64,000 nucleotides of DNA. It comes from JBCBSK01 sp965250105. Its GTDB lineage: Bacteria > Pseudomonadota > Alphaproteobacteria > Rhizobiales > Tepidamorphaceae. The notes beneath the pieces were generated by a model. That model made no database searches and was not told the origin of the DNA. It saw nothing but the letters and a program-made list of their open reading frames with translations. The stretch covers positions 2,914,001-2,978,000 of the forward strand of contig OZ252290.1 in NCBI GenBank assembly GCA_965250105.1. Direction: 5' to 3'. This document shows positions 8,919-18,260 of the stretch, piece by piece (the stretch's first letter is position 1; each line of letters opens with the position of its first letter). Both the position numbers and the translations under genes were made by a program.

Positions 8919-8954
8919 ACGTACTAAATTTGTTACTTGTTGGAAATAGTACGT
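8919..8954. promoter_or_regulatory. inverted repeat ACGTACT/AGTACGT upstream of the chemoreceptor gene
   Basis: A perfect 7-base inverted repeat, ACGTACT at 8919-8925 and AGTACGT at 8948-8954, frames an AT-rich spacer in the gap between the divergent chemoreceptor and yebC genes. It could be an operator or a promoter-proximal hairpin. No known regulator is assigned. Confidence 0.35.
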
Positions 8955-9102
8955 ATCAGATGTGGAATTTAGCCGACCAAGCCATCGCCGTGCCGCCTCT
9001 TGGCAGGCCGGGCCCGCTTTGCCTATAGGGAGGGATCGGGCCAACGAACAGGATGAACAGGACGGCGCGGCGCGCAAGCGCCCATGCGCCTCGGAGCGGA
9101 AC

Positions 9103-9852
9103 ATGGCGGGACATTCACAGTTCAAGAACATCATGCATCGCAAGGGCCGGCAGGACGCGGTGCGCTCGAAGCTGTTTTCCAAGCTGTCCAAGGAGATCAC
9201 GGTCGCGGCCAAGGTCGGCGGCCCCGATCCAGACGGCAATCCCCGGCTCCGCCTCGCCATCCAGAACGCCCGCGCCCAGTCGATGCCCAAGGACAATATC
9301 GAGCGCGCGATCTCCAAATCGCAGGCCGGCGACGGCGACGACTACGAGACGATCCGCTATGAAGGCTACGGGCCCGGCGGCATCGCCGTCATCGTCGAGG
9401 CGCTGACCGACAACCGCAACCGGACGGCCAGTTCGGTGCGGTCGACATTTTCCAAGAATGGCGGTTCGCTCGGCGAGACCGGTTCCGTCGCCTTCATGTT
9501 CGACCGGGTCGGCGAGATCGTCTATCCGGCATCCGCCGGCGATGCCGATGGCGTGCTCGAAGCCTCGATCGAGGCGGGCGCCGACGACGTTCAGTCATCC
9601 GACGACGGTCATGTCATCCTGACCGCCTTCGAGGATCTCGGCGAGGTGGCCAAGGCGCTCGAAACGTCGCTCGGCGCGGCCGAATCGGTGCGCGCGATCT
9701 GGAAACCGCAGACCACGACCGAGATCGACGCCGACAAGGCGCAGACCCTGATGAAGCTGATCGCGACCTTGGACGATGATGACGATGTCCAGAACGTCTA
9801 CGCCAATTTCGAGGTGTCCGACGCGGTCATGGCAGAGCTGACGGCGGCCTGA
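9103..9852 (+). CDS. YebC/PmpR family transcriptional/translation regulator
   Basis: YebC family protein (249 aa). The N-terminus MAGHSQFKNIMHRKGRQD fixes the ATG at 9103, which has a GGAGCGGA ribosome-binding site; the open frame continues 47 codons upstream without family similarity. The three-domain family is complete, with NPRLRLAIQNARAQSMPKDN and the YEGYGPGG segment. Homologues are described as DNA-binding regulators and, more recently, as helping ribosomes at proline-rich stretches. The gene overlaps the convergent exporter gene by 26 bases at the 3' ends. Confidence 0.95.
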   Translation: MAGHSQFKNIMHRKGRQDAVRSKLFSKLSKEITVAAKVGGPDPDGNPRLRLAIQNARAQSMPKDNIERAISKSQAGDGDDYETIRYEGYGPGGIAVIVEALTDNRNRTASSVRSTFSKNGGSLGETGSVAFMFDRVGEIVYPASAGDADGVLEASIEAGADDVQSSDDGHVILTAFEDLGEVAKALETSLGAAESVRAIWKPQTTTEIDADKAQTLMKLIATLDDDDDVQNVYANFEVSDAVMAELTAA

Positions 9853-10627
9853 GCCAGGGGTCGAGCGCGGGCAGGCTGGTGATCACCGCGAACAGGATCA
9901 GCGCATAGGCGAGGCCGCGATAGGTGCGCTCGCTGAACCGGCCGAACAGCGTCGAGCCGAAGCCGCGCGCGCCGAGCCACAGCGCGGCCGCATAGACCGG
10001 CCCCATGACGCAGAACAGCGCCAGCGCCCGGCCGTCGAGAAACCCGGTCAGGAAATAGGTCAAGACGCCGACCAGGCCGGTGATGGCGAAGAAGACGATC
10101 AGATTGGCGCGCACGATCCGCGGCCCGTCTGGCCCCGCCAGCCAATAGGCGACGACCGGCGGACCCGACACCTGGCTGACGCCCGACAGCGTGCCGGTCA
10201 CCGCGCCGAGGCCGAGTGACACGATCGCCTTCGGCTGGCCGTGATAGCGCCAGCCGGAGATCAGCAATCCCAGAAGGCAGAGAATGATCACCGCCAGAAG
10301 CCAGCGCACGGTGATCGCGTCGACCACCAGCAGCACATAGGCGCCGAGCGGGATCGTCATGACCGCGGTGATCGTCAGCGGCACGACCGTGGCCGGGCGC
10401 CAGTGCCGGAGCGCGTTGCGCACCATGGGCAGGGTGAGCAGCGAATCGGTCAGCGCGAACATGCCGACCGCCGCATGCGGGCCGACCAGCGCGGCCGCCG
10501 CCGGCATGAAGATCATCCCGGCGCCGAAGCCCGAAAAACCGCGCACCGTGCCGGCCACGAAGGCGGCCAGCGCCAGGAGCGCCAGCGTGTCCGGCGGGGT
10601 CTGGGTGAACGACGAGAGCCAGGACAT
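9827..10627 (-). CDS. TauE/SafE family sulfite/anion exporter
   Basis: Inner-membrane protein (266 aa) with about eight hydrophobic segments and the repeated family pattern: AAFVAGTVRGFSGFGAG near residue 20 and LGLGAVTGTLSGVSQVSGPP past the middle. The family exports or imports sulfite, sulfoacetate or other small organosulfur anions; the substrate here cannot be told. ATG 10627 gives a short cytoplasmic lead before the first segment. Its 3' end overlaps yebC by 26 bases, tail to tail. Confidence 0.88.
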   Translation of the reverse strand: MSWLSSFTQTPPDTLALLALAAFVAGTVRGFSGFGAGMIFMPAAAALVGPHAAVGMFALTDSLLTLPMVRNALRHWRPATVVPLTITAVMTIPLGAYVLLVVDAITVRWLLAVIILCLLGLLISGWRYHGQPKAIVSLGLGAVTGTLSGVSQVSGPPVVAYWLAGPDGPRIVRANLIVFFAITGLVGVLTYFLTGFLDGRALALFCVMGPVYAAALWLGARGFGSTLFGRFSERTYRGLAYALILFAVITSLPALDPWLRPPSALP

Positions 10628-10795
10628 GGCGGCCTTTCGATATCGCGTAGGGGAGCGCGGCCCAAGAAGGCGCGGGAACCATACCGGTTCGCCGGCAGGA
10701 CGCACGTGCCGGCATCGTATATTTGGCATGCGCGAGATGTGTCACGCCGCATCCCGCGCTGGCCAGCGGCGGCGGGCGCGAGTAACCATGCCGGC

Positions 10796-11305
10796 ATGGC
10801 GCAATCGGCGATTCGCATTCTCGGCATCGATCCCGGCTTGAGGCGCACCGGCTGGGGCGTCATCGACCAGGACGGCACGCGGCTGTCCTTCGTCGCGTCG
10901 GGCATCGTCACGTCCGATGCCAAGGCGTCGCTGGGCGCGCGGCTGGTCGACCTGCATGAAGGTCTCGAAGAGGTGCTGCGGGCCCATGCCCCGATGGAGG
11001 CCGCCGTCGAACAGACCTTCGTCAACCGCGACGCGGAAGCGACCCTGAAACTCGGCCACGCGCGCGGGATCGCGCTTCTGGTGCCCGCCCGCGCCGGCCT
11101 CGCGATCGGCGAATACGCGCCGAACCAGGTCAAGAAATCCGTGGTTGGCGCCGGCCACGCGGAAAAGCACCAGATCCGCGCCATGGTGTCGATGCTGCTG
11201 CCGCGCGCCGCGTTCGACACCGATGACGCGGCCGATGCCCTCGCCATCGCCATCTGCCACGCCCATCATCGCGGCGCCCACAAGCTCCTGGAGCGGGTCG
11301 GATGA
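10796..11305 (+). CDS. ruvC: Holliday junction endonuclease RuvC
   Basis: RuvC (169 aa) cuts Holliday junctions symmetrically during recombination repair. The acidic active site is visible: D12 in LGIDPGLRRTGWG, E72 in AVEQTFVN and the paired aspartates in FDTDDAADALAIA. The open frame extends far upstream, but the family start and normal length support ATG 10796. Its stop overlaps the ruvA start by four bases (ATGA). The 168-base gap before it is shared with the divergent exporter. Confidence 0.97.
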   Translation: MAQSAIRILGIDPGLRRTGWGVIDQDGTRLSFVASGIVTSDAKASLGARLVDLHEGLEEVLRAHAPMEAAVEQTFVNRDAEATLKLGHARGIALLVPARAGLAIGEYAPNQVKKSVVGAGHAEKHQIRAMVSMLLPRAAFDTDDAADALAIAICHAHHRGAHKLLERVG

Positions 11306-11916
11306 TCGGTAAGTTGTCGGGCCGACTCGATTCCGTCGGCGAGGATTGGGCGATCATCGATTGCGGCGGCGTCGGCTATGTCGCCTTCTGCTCGTCGCGC
11401 ACGCTTGCCGCGCTGCCATCGGTCGGCGAGGCGGTATCGCTGGCCATCGAGACCTATGTGCGCGAGGACATGATCCGGCTCTACGGCTTCGCCGACGCGG
11501 CCGAGCGCGACTGGTTCCGCCTTCTCATGACGGTGCAGGGGGTCGGCGCGCGGGTCGCCATGGCCATTCTGTCGACGCTGTCGGCGGGCGATCTGGCGTC
11601 CGCCGTCGCGATGCAGGACAAGGCGGCGGTATCGCGCGCGCCGGGCGTCGGCCCGAAGGTGGCGCAACGCATCGTCTCCGAACTCAGGGACAAGGCGCCC
11701 GCCATGTCGGGGGCGGTGGCCGGGCTGGCGCCGGTCGGCGCCGCGCTCGAGACCGGCGCCGCGACGCCCGTCGCCGATGCGGTATCGGCGCTGGTCAATC
11801 TCGGCTATCCGCAGACCCAGGCCGGAACGGCGGTCGCCACCGCGCTCAAGGAAGCCGGTGACGGCGCGACGGCCGAAACGCTGATCCGCCTCGGGCTCAA
11901 GGAGTTGGCGCGATGA
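11302..11916 (+). CDS. ruvA: Holliday junction DNA helicase subunit RuvA
   Basis: RuvA (204 aa) tetramers hold the four-way junction and load RuvB. Domain order is normal: OB-fold start MIGKLSGRLDSV, two helix-hairpin-helix segments (LMTVQGVGARVAMAIL and APGVGPKVAQRIVSEL), an Ala/Gly-rich linker, and the C-terminal RuvB-binding domain (ADAVSALVNLGYPQTQA). Four-base overlaps at both ends join it to ruvC and ruvB. Confidence 0.97.
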   Translation: MIGKLSGRLDSVGEDWAIIDCGGVGYVAFCSSRTLAALPSVGEAVSLAIETYVREDMIRLYGFADAAERDWFRLLMTVQGVGARVAMAILSTLSAGDLASAVAMQDKAAVSRAPGVGPKVAQRIVSELRDKAPAMSGAVAGLAPVGAALETGAATPVADAVSALVNLGYPQTQAGTAVATALKEAGDGATAETLIRLGLKELAR

Positions 11917-12962
11917 CGGACAGGGCCGAGGCCGACCGTCTGGTGTCGGGCCAGCGGCGCGATGGCGACGATGCGGCCCTCAGGCCGCGCAGCCTGTCCG
12001 AGTTCATCGGCCAGGAAAGCGCGCGCGCCAATCTCAAGGTCTTCATCGAGGCGGCCAAGAAGCGCGGCGAGCCGCTCGATCATGTCCTGTTCGCCGGCCC
12101 GCCAGGCCTCGGCAAGACAACGCTGTCGCAGATCATGGCCCAGGAACTCGATGTCGGCTTCCGCGCCACCTCCGGCCCGGTCATCGCCAAGGCCGGCGAT
12201 CTCGCCGCCATCCTGACCAATCTCGAAGACCGCGACGTCCTGTTCATCGACGAGATCCACCGGCTCAACCCGACGGTCGAGGAAGTGCTCTATCCGGCGA
12301 TGGAGGATTTCAAGCTCGACCTGATCATCGGCGAGGGCCCCGCCGCGCGTTCGGTGCGCATCGATCTCGCCCGCTTCACGCTTGTCGGCGCGACGACCCG
12401 CACCGGCCTCCTGACGACGCCCTTGCGCGACCGGTTCGGCATTCCGGTGCGGCTCGATTTCTACACCGTTGAGGAGTTGGACGTGATCGTCCATCGCGGC
12501 GCCCGGCTGCTCGGTGTCGCCATCGCCGAGGACGGCGCGCGCGAGATCGCCCGGCGCGCGCGCGGCACGCCGCGCATCGCCGGCCGGCTATTGCGCCGGG
12601 TGCGCGATTTCGCCCTGGTCGAAGGCGCGAGCGAGATCACCGCCGGGCTGGCCGATACCGCGCTGCGCCGGCTCGAGGTCGACGGCGAAGGGCTCGACAG
12701 CCTCGACCTGCGCTATCTGACGACGGTGGCGTTGAAATTCGGCGGCGGCCCGGTCGGCATCGAGACCATCGCGGCTGCCCTGTCTGAGCCGCGCGATGCG
12801 ATCGAGGACATCGTCGAGCCCTATCTGATCCAGAAGGGTTTCGTGCAGCGCACTCCGCGCGGCCGGCTTCTGACCCCGCATGCCTTTCACCATCTCGGCC
12901 TCGCGACGCCGCAAGCAATGACGGCACAGATGGGCCTGTTTCGCGGCGACGAGGACGGCTGA
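11913..12962 (+). CDS. ruvB: Holliday junction DNA helicase motor RuvB
   Basis: RuvB (349 aa) is the AAA+ motor of branch migration. Walker A GPPGLGKTT is at residues 62-70, Walker B with DEIH at 113-116, sensor GATTRTG follows, and the winged-helix C-terminus ends with the family's GFVQRTPRGR and LTPHAFHHLG. The N-terminus has the usual LRPRSLSEFIGQE. The last gene of the ruvCAB operon; 66 bases separate it from ybgC, so read-through into the tol genes is possible. Confidence 0.98.
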   Translation: MTDRAEADRLVSGQRRDGDDAALRPRSLSEFIGQESARANLKVFIEAAKKRGEPLDHVLFAGPPGLGKTTLSQIMAQELDVGFRATSGPVIAKAGDLAAILTNLEDRDVLFIDEIHRLNPTVEEVLYPAMEDFKLDLIIGEGPAARSVRIDLARFTLVGATTRTGLLTTPLRDRFGIPVRLDFYTVEELDVIVHRGARLLGVAIAEDGAREIARRARGTPRIAGRLLRRVRDFALVEGASEITAGLADTALRRLEVDGEGLDSLDLRYLTTVALKFGGGPVGIETIAAALSEPRDAIEDIVEPYLIQKGFVQRTPRGRLLTPHAFHHLGLATPQAMTAQMGLFRGDEDG

Positions 12963-13028
12963 TCCGGCCGATGCCGTATTCACCTGTGCCATGGGGCAAT
13001 CGCGAATGACCGATCGGGAGACGGCGGC

Positions 13029-13493
13029 ATGACAGTCAAGCGGCATCCGGACGATTGGCCCGGTCTCGGCGGGCGCATGGATGGCGACCGCCATGTCATG
13101 CCGGTGAGGATCTATTTCGAGGACACCGATTTTTCCGGCGTCGTCTATCACGGTGCCTATGTCCGCTTCTTCGAGCGCGGGCGCAGCGAATTCCTGCGCC
13201 AGAGCGGGGTCGGCCATGCCGAGCTGCATGATGATCCCGCCGGCATGGCCTTCGTCGTCCGCCGCATGACGATCGAGTTCGACCGCGCGGCGCGGATCGA
13301 CGACGTGCTCGACGTCGAAACCTGGATGGACGAGATGAAGGGCGCGAGCATGCGCATCGGCCAGCGCATCCTGAAATCGGGCGAACAGATCTGTTCGGCC
13401 GATGTGACGGCGGCCGTCATCGGCCGCGACGGCCGGCCGCGACGGATCCCGGAAATCCTGCGCCGCACCTTCGGCCGGCGCCCCGGCGCGTGA
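13029..13493 (+). CDS. ybgC: Tol-Pal associated acyl-CoA thioesterase YbgC
   Basis: Hotdog-fold thioesterase (154 aa) that hydrolyses acyl-CoA esters and sits first in Tol-Pal clusters. The family signature RIYFEDTDFSGVVYHGAYVR, near residues 27-46, holds the catalytic aspartate of DTDxxGVVYH. GGGAG precedes the ATG at 13029. The first 22 residues are longer than in E. coli YbgC, but no better start with a ribosome-binding site is seen. The 269 bases that separate it from tolQ carry a CtrA-like site. Confidence 0.93.
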   Translation: MTVKRHPDDWPGLGGRMDGDRHVMPVRIYFEDTDFSGVVYHGAYVRFFERGRSEFLRQSGVGHAELHDDPAGMAFVVRRMTIEFDRAARIDDVLDVETWMDEMKGASMRIGQRILKSGEQICSADVTAAVIGRDGRPRRIPEILRRTFGRRPGA

Positions 13494-13544
13494 GCCGGTC
13501 GTGACGCGGTCGTGAAGCGTTCCGACACGGAAACCGGCCCCGTC

Positions 13545-13561
13545 CTAACCCTCCGTTAACC
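13545..13561 (+). promoter_or_regulatory. CtrA-like site (CTAA-N7-TTAAC) upstream of tolQ
   Basis: CTAA at 13545-13548 and TTAA at 13556-13559 with seven bases between them differ by one base from the CtrA consensus TTAA-N7-TTAA. The second half extends to TTAACC. It lies about 200 bases before tolQ in a 269-base gap that otherwise shows only GC-rich hairpin-forming sequence. Confidence 0.4.
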
Positions 13562-13762
13562 CTAAATCGGCTTTCGTCCCAACCTGGGCCGGGATGGCTC
13601 GCGCCTTGCTTCGGCCCCAATCGGTTCGGATAGCGTCCGCCGCGCCGGCGTCCCGGCCGTGACGGGCAGGTGCCGGTCGCGCCGGTGCCGGGCAACTGCA
13701 TTCCGCCGGCCGCGACGCGCCGGCGTTTATCCTTGAACGGCGTCTCAGTTGGGAGAAACCGA

Positions 13763-14470
<708 letters not shown>

Positions 14471-14473
14471 CCC

Positions 14474-14914
14474 ATGGGCATGATGCTTGACCAGCCGGGG
14501 AGCGGGCGGCGCGGGCGCAGGCGCGCCCGTCCCGTCAGCGAGATCAACGTGACGCCGTTCGTCGACGTCATGCTCGTGTTGTTGATCATCTTCATGGTCG
14601 CCGCGCCGCTTCTGACGGTCGGCGTGCCGATCGACCTGCCGGAAACCCAGGCCACCCAGATCAGCCAGGAAGGCGAGCCGCTGACGGTCACCGTCACCGC
14701 CGACGGCGAGGTGTTCGTCCAGGAGGAGGCCGTGCTGGTCGACGATCTGGTGCCGCTCCTGCAGGCGCTGGCCGAACAGGGCATCGACGAGCGGATCTTC
14801 GTGCGCGGCGACCGCGACGTCGACTATGGCACGGTCATGCAGGTCATGGGCCGGTTGAACGCGGCCGGCTTCCGCCGCATCGCGCTCGTCACCGACCAGG
14901 ACGTCGGAGGCTAG
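14474..14914 (+). CDS. tolR: Tol-Pal system protein TolR
   Basis: TolR (146 aa), the ExbD-type partner of TolQ. A basic N-terminus leads to EINVTPFVDVMLVLLIIFMV, whose aspartate in the single membrane helix carries the proton pathway, followed by a periplasmic domain. Two alternative ATGs lie within four codons (14474 or 14480). It sits tightly between tolQ (three-base gap) and tolA (six-base gap). Confidence 0.95.
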   Translation: MGMMLDQPGSGRRGRRRARPVSEINVTPFVDVMLVLLIIFMVAAPLLTVGVPIDLPETQATQISQEGEPLTVTVTADGEVFVQEEAVLVDDLVPLLQALAEQGIDERIFVRGDRDVDYGTVMQVMGRLNAAGFRRIALVTDQDVGG

Positions 14915-14920
14915 GCCGTC

Positions 14921-15841
14921 ATGAAGACCGGTCTCGCCATCTCGTTTGCCGGCCATGCGACGCTGGCGGCCTGGGGGCTCGTCTCGATCACCGGCAATCC
15001 CGGCGATTTCGAGGTGCAGCAGGCCCTGCCGGTCGAGATCGTGACCATCGCGGAGGTGACCGAGATCACCGCCGGCACTATCGACGGCGACCCCGAACTG
15101 GAACCCCAGGCACCGGAACCGGCGCCAGTCGAGGAGGATCTGCGGGTCGAGGAACTCGATCCGGAAGCCGAGCCCGTCGAGATCCCCGAGGAACAGGCAG
15201 CGGCACCCGAGCCGGCGCCTGAACCCGCCCCAGAACCGATCCCCGAGCCGGAACCCGAGATCGCCGCCGAGCCTGAGCCGGCGCCCGAGCCCCTGGCCGA
15301 AGTGCCTTTGCCGCGCGACAAGCCCGACGCGCCACCGCCCGCGCCCGCGCCTGACGTCGCGCAGGCCGAGCCGGAACAGGCTGCGCCGCTCGATCTCAAC
15401 GCGCAGAACGATTTCAGCGCCGACCGCATCGCGGCCCTGCTCGACAAGACGCCGCAGGAACAGGGCGGGGCGGTCGAGGCGCCGACGGCCGGCGAACAGG
15501 CCTCGCTCGGCTCGGCGCGCGGCCTGGGTAACCGGCTGACGGTGAGCGAGATCGACGCGCTGCGCCAGCAGATCTCGCGCTGTTGGAATCCGCCGGTCGG
15601 CGTGCAGGAGGCGCAGAACCTGATCGTCAGGCTCAATCTCGAATTGTCGCCCGACGGTTTTCTCTACGGCACGCCGCAGGTCATGAATTCAAGCTTCGAT
15701 AACAGTTTCCAGATCGCCGCGGAATCGGCGGTGCGCGCGGTCATGCAGTGCCAGCCCTACACCATGCTGCCGGTCGAGAAATACGACACCTGGCGCAACA
15801 TGATCCTCAATTTCGATCCGCGCCAGATGCTCGGCGGGTGA
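14921..15841 (+). CDS. tolA: TolA-like energy-transducing protein with Pro/Glu-rich linker
   Basis: TolA (306 aa) spans the periplasm and links TolQR to TolB/Pal. Residues 1-22 are a membrane anchor (ISFAGHATLAAWGLV). About residues 55-155 form an acidic linker of repeated PEP/PAPEP units, where E. coli TolA has a long Ala/Lys-rich helix. The C-terminal domain (about 205-306) has the family pattern LRQQISRCWNPP and VRAVMQCQPY. The linker looks TonB-like, but the C-terminus and gene position mark it as TolA. One base separates its stop from the earliest possible tolB start. Confidence 0.9.
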   Translation: MKTGLAISFAGHATLAAWGLVSITGNPGDFEVQQALPVEIVTIAEVTEITAGTIDGDPELEPQAPEPAPVEEDLRVEELDPEAEPVEIPEEQAAAPEPAPEPAPEPIPEPEPEIAAEPEPAPEPLAEVPLPRDKPDAPPPAPAPDVAQAEPEQAAPLDLNAQNDFSADRIAALLDKTPQEQGGAVEAPTAGEQASLGSARGLGNRLTVSEIDALRQQISRCWNPPVGVQEAQNLIVRLNLELSPDGFLYGTPQVMNSSFDNSFQIAAESAVRAVMQCQPYTMLPVEKYDTWRNMILNFDPRQMLGG

Positions 15842-15902
15842 CGTGATGACGACATCCCGGTCTGCGATGACATCCCTGACGCGACAACAGACGAGGCGCT
15901 CC

Positions 15903-17228
15903 ATGATCGGGCAACGCCGGTTCTTGTCCCTTTTCGCCACAACGCTCGCCACCCTGGCGATGCTGGCCGGCGCGGCCATGGCCCAGGTCGAGGTCGATAT
16001 CACCGAGGGCCGGCCGCGACCGACGCCGATCGCGCTGCCGGACTTCGTCGCCGCGACGCCCGAACTGCAGCAGGTCGGCACCCAGATCACCCAGGTGATC
16101 GCCAACAATCTGCAACGCTCCGGCCTGTTCGCGCCGGTCAATCCGGCCGCCTTCATCGAGCGCACGACCGCGTTCGACGGGGCGCCGAATTTCGACAATT
16201 GGCGGGTCATCAATGCCGAGGCGCTGGTCGTCGGCCGGGTGACGCCCGAGCCCGACGGCCGGATCCGGGTCGAGTTCCGCCTGTGGGACGTGTTCGGCGG
16301 CCAGCAGATGCTCGGCCAGCAATATTTCACCGAGCCGCAGAACTGGCGCCGGGTCGCGCATATCATCTCGGACGCGATCTATCAGCGCATCACCGGCGAA
16401 AGCGGTTATTTCGACACCCGCATCGTCTTCGTCGACGAGACCGGCCCCAAGGACAACCGGCAGAAGCGGCTGGCCATCATGGATCAGGACGGCTTCAACG
16501 TCCGCTATCTGACCAATGGCGGCGATCTCGTGCTGACCCCGCGCTTCAGCCCGACCAATCAGGAAATCACCTATATGTCCTATCAGGGCGGGCAGCCGCG
16601 GGTCTATCTCCTGAACATCGAGACCGGCCAGCGCGAGGTGGTCGGCGATTTTCCGGGCATGACCTTCGCGCCGCGCTTTTCCCCGGATGGCCAGCGCGTC
16701 ATCATGAGCCTGCAGCAGGGCGGCAACGCCAATATCTACGCCATGGACCTGCGCTCGCGGCAGACCGTGCGGCTGACCAATTCGCCGTCGATCGACACCG
16801 GGCCGAGCTATTCGCCGGACGGGCGGCGCATCGTCTTCGAATCCGATCGCAGCGGCAGCCAGCAGATCTACGTCATGAATGCCGACGGATCCGGCGTGAC
16901 GCGGATCAGCCAGGGCGAGGGGCGCTATTCGACGCCCGTCTGGTCGCCGCGCGGCGATCTCATCGCCTTCACCAAACAGCTTCAGGGCCGCTTCCTGATC
17001 GGCGTGATGCGCCCCGACGGGACCGGCGAGCGCATCCTGACCGAAGGCTTCCACAATGAAGGCCCGACCTGGTCGCCGAACGGCCGGGTGCTGATGTTCT
17101 TCCGCGATATTCCGGGCCCCAGCGGCGGCCCGCAATTGTGGAGCGTCGACCTTACCGGCTTCAACGAGCAACGCGTGCCGACGCCGAGCTTTGGCTCCGA
17201 TCCCGCCTGGTCGCCCCTATTGAATTAG
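15903..17228 (+). CDS. tolB: Tol-Pal system periplasmic protein TolB
   Basis: TolB (441 aa from this start) is a periplasmic protein with an N-terminal domain and a C-terminal six-bladed beta-propeller that binds Pal. The start at 15903 gives a clean signal peptide (RRFLSLFATTLATLAMLAGAAMA, cleaved after AMA) and has GAGG six bases upstream; in-frame ATG 15846 or GTG 15843 would add 19-20 residues. Propeller repeats show as LTPRFSPTNQEITYMS, FAPRFSPDGQRVIMS, GPSYSPDGRRIVFES, TPVWSPRGDLIAFT and PTWSPNGRVLMF. Its 3' end nearly meets the convergent AraC gene, 11 bases away. Confidence 0.95.
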   Translation: MIGQRRFLSLFATTLATLAMLAGAAMAQVEVDITEGRPRPTPIALPDFVAATPELQQVGTQITQVIANNLQRSGLFAPVNPAAFIERTTAFDGAPNFDNWRVINAEALVVGRVTPEPDGRIRVEFRLWDVFGGQQMLGQQYFTEPQNWRRVAHIISDAIYQRITGESGYFDTRIVFVDETGPKDNRQKRLAIMDQDGFNVRYLTNGGDLVLTPRFSPTNQEITYMSYQGGQPRVYLLNIETGQREVVGDFPGMTFAPRFSPDGQRVIMSLQQGGNANIYAMDLRSRQTVRLTNSPSIDTGPSYSPDGRRIVFESDRSGSQQIYVMNADGSGVTRISQGEGRYSTPVWSPRGDLIAFTKQLQGRFLIGVMRPDGTGERILTEGFHNEGPTWSPNGRVLMFFRDIPGPSGGPQLWSVDLTGFNEQRVPTPSFGSDPAWSPLLN

Positions 17229-17239
17229 GCGCCGGGCCC

Positions 17240-18148
17240 TCAGGTCCGAGACATCGACAGCATCGCGCCTGCCGGTGGGGCGGCGATATCGCGCCAGACG
17301 CCCGGCGTCAGCCCATGGGCGCGCACGAAATGGCGCGTGAAATGGCTCTGGTCGGCGAAACCGCCGAGTTGCGCCGCATCGGCCAGGTCGGCGCCGGCCC
17401 GGATCGCCATGGCCGCATGGCGCAAGCGGCGGCGGATATGAAAGCGTGACGGGCTGATCCCGTAACGGGCGCGGAAATGGCGCGCCAGCGTCCAGCGGTC
17501 GATGCCGCAGGCATCCTCGAGTTCGGCCGCCGCGATACGCCGGTCCGGCGTGTCCATCAGGACGGCATGGGCCCGGCGGACCGCCCGGTCGTAGACCGGT
17601 CCGGCGATCGTGACGGCGCCGACCGCCGCCGTCATGGCATCGGCCAGGGCGGTGATCCGGCAGGTCACGTCGAGTGTCGAGAGCGGCATGTCGGGATCGG
17701 TCAAACAGGCCCTGATGGCGGCGGTCAGGCCGGTCTCGCGGCCGCCGCGATCGGCGATGACGGGCTGGTCGATGAAAGGCAACGGTGCCCCCTGGCAGGC
17801 CGCGGCGATCAGCGCCGGATCGATATAGACGATCTCATAGGCGTAGCCGCGCGCGTCCCCCGGTTGCCCGTCATGGGTTTCGTCCGGATGCAGCACGAAG
17901 GCCTGGCCCGGCAGGCTGTGGCGGCGGGCGCCGCGATAGCGAAAGCGCTGAACGCCGCCGCGCGTGATCCCGATGGCATAGGTCTCATGCGCGTGCGGCG
18001 CGAAGGCACGGCGCCGGAAGCGGGCGCGTAGCCGATCGAACCCGGCGGCCGGCGGCGACGGCACGACCTGATCGCGCCAAGACGGCGTTTCCGACCGATG
18101 GTCGGCAATGTCAGTGTCGACAATGGGCCGTGGGGTCGGCTCGCGCAT
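17240..18148 (-). CDS. AraC family transcriptional regulator
   Basis: AraC-type regulator (302 aa from ATG 18148; a TTG six codons upstream is also in frame). The N-terminal part (about 35-150) is a cupin-like sensor with FAPHAHETYAIG and LHPDETHDGQPGD. The C-terminal 100 residues carry two helix-turn-helix units (AAELEDACGIDRWTLARHFRA and LADAAQLGGFADQSHFTRHF) and the closing LTPGVWR. It is divergent from a LysE-type exporter gene, a common pairing in which the regulator controls the exporter; the ligand is probably an amino acid, by inference. Confidence 0.92.
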   Translation of the reverse strand: MREPTPRPIVDTDIADHRSETPSWRDQVVPSPPAAGFDRLRARFRRRAFAPHAHETYAIGITRGGVQRFRYRGARRHSLPGQAFVLHPDETHDGQPGDARGYAYEIVYIDPALIAAACQGAPLPFIDQPVIADRGGRETGLTAAIRACLTDPDMPLSTLDVTCRITALADAMTAAVGAVTIAGPVYDRAVRRAHAVLMDTPDRRIAAAELEDACGIDRWTLARHFRARYGISPSRFHIRRRLRHAAMAIRAGADLADAAQLGGFADQSHFTRHFVRAHGLTPGVWRDIAAPPAGAMLSMSRT

Positions 18149-18260
18149 TCCTGTCGTCCCGCACAATCGTTCAAGACAGGCGCCGGTCGCGCTGGTCGAC
18201 TGATCGCGATCCGGTCCGTTCGGGCGGATTTTCCGAGCCTGACACCGCTGATCCTAGCCC

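Noticed and set aside
9827..9852. Overlap of yebC and the exporter as a frameshift or annotation error
   Set aside because: Both frames end in proper stops with family-typical C-termini; short tail-to-tail overlaps are ordinary in compact genomes.
14921..15841. tolA as a TonB gene because of its Pro/Glu-rich linker
   Set aside because: Gene order tolQ-tolR-X-tolB-pal and the C-terminal RCWNPP pattern identify TolA.
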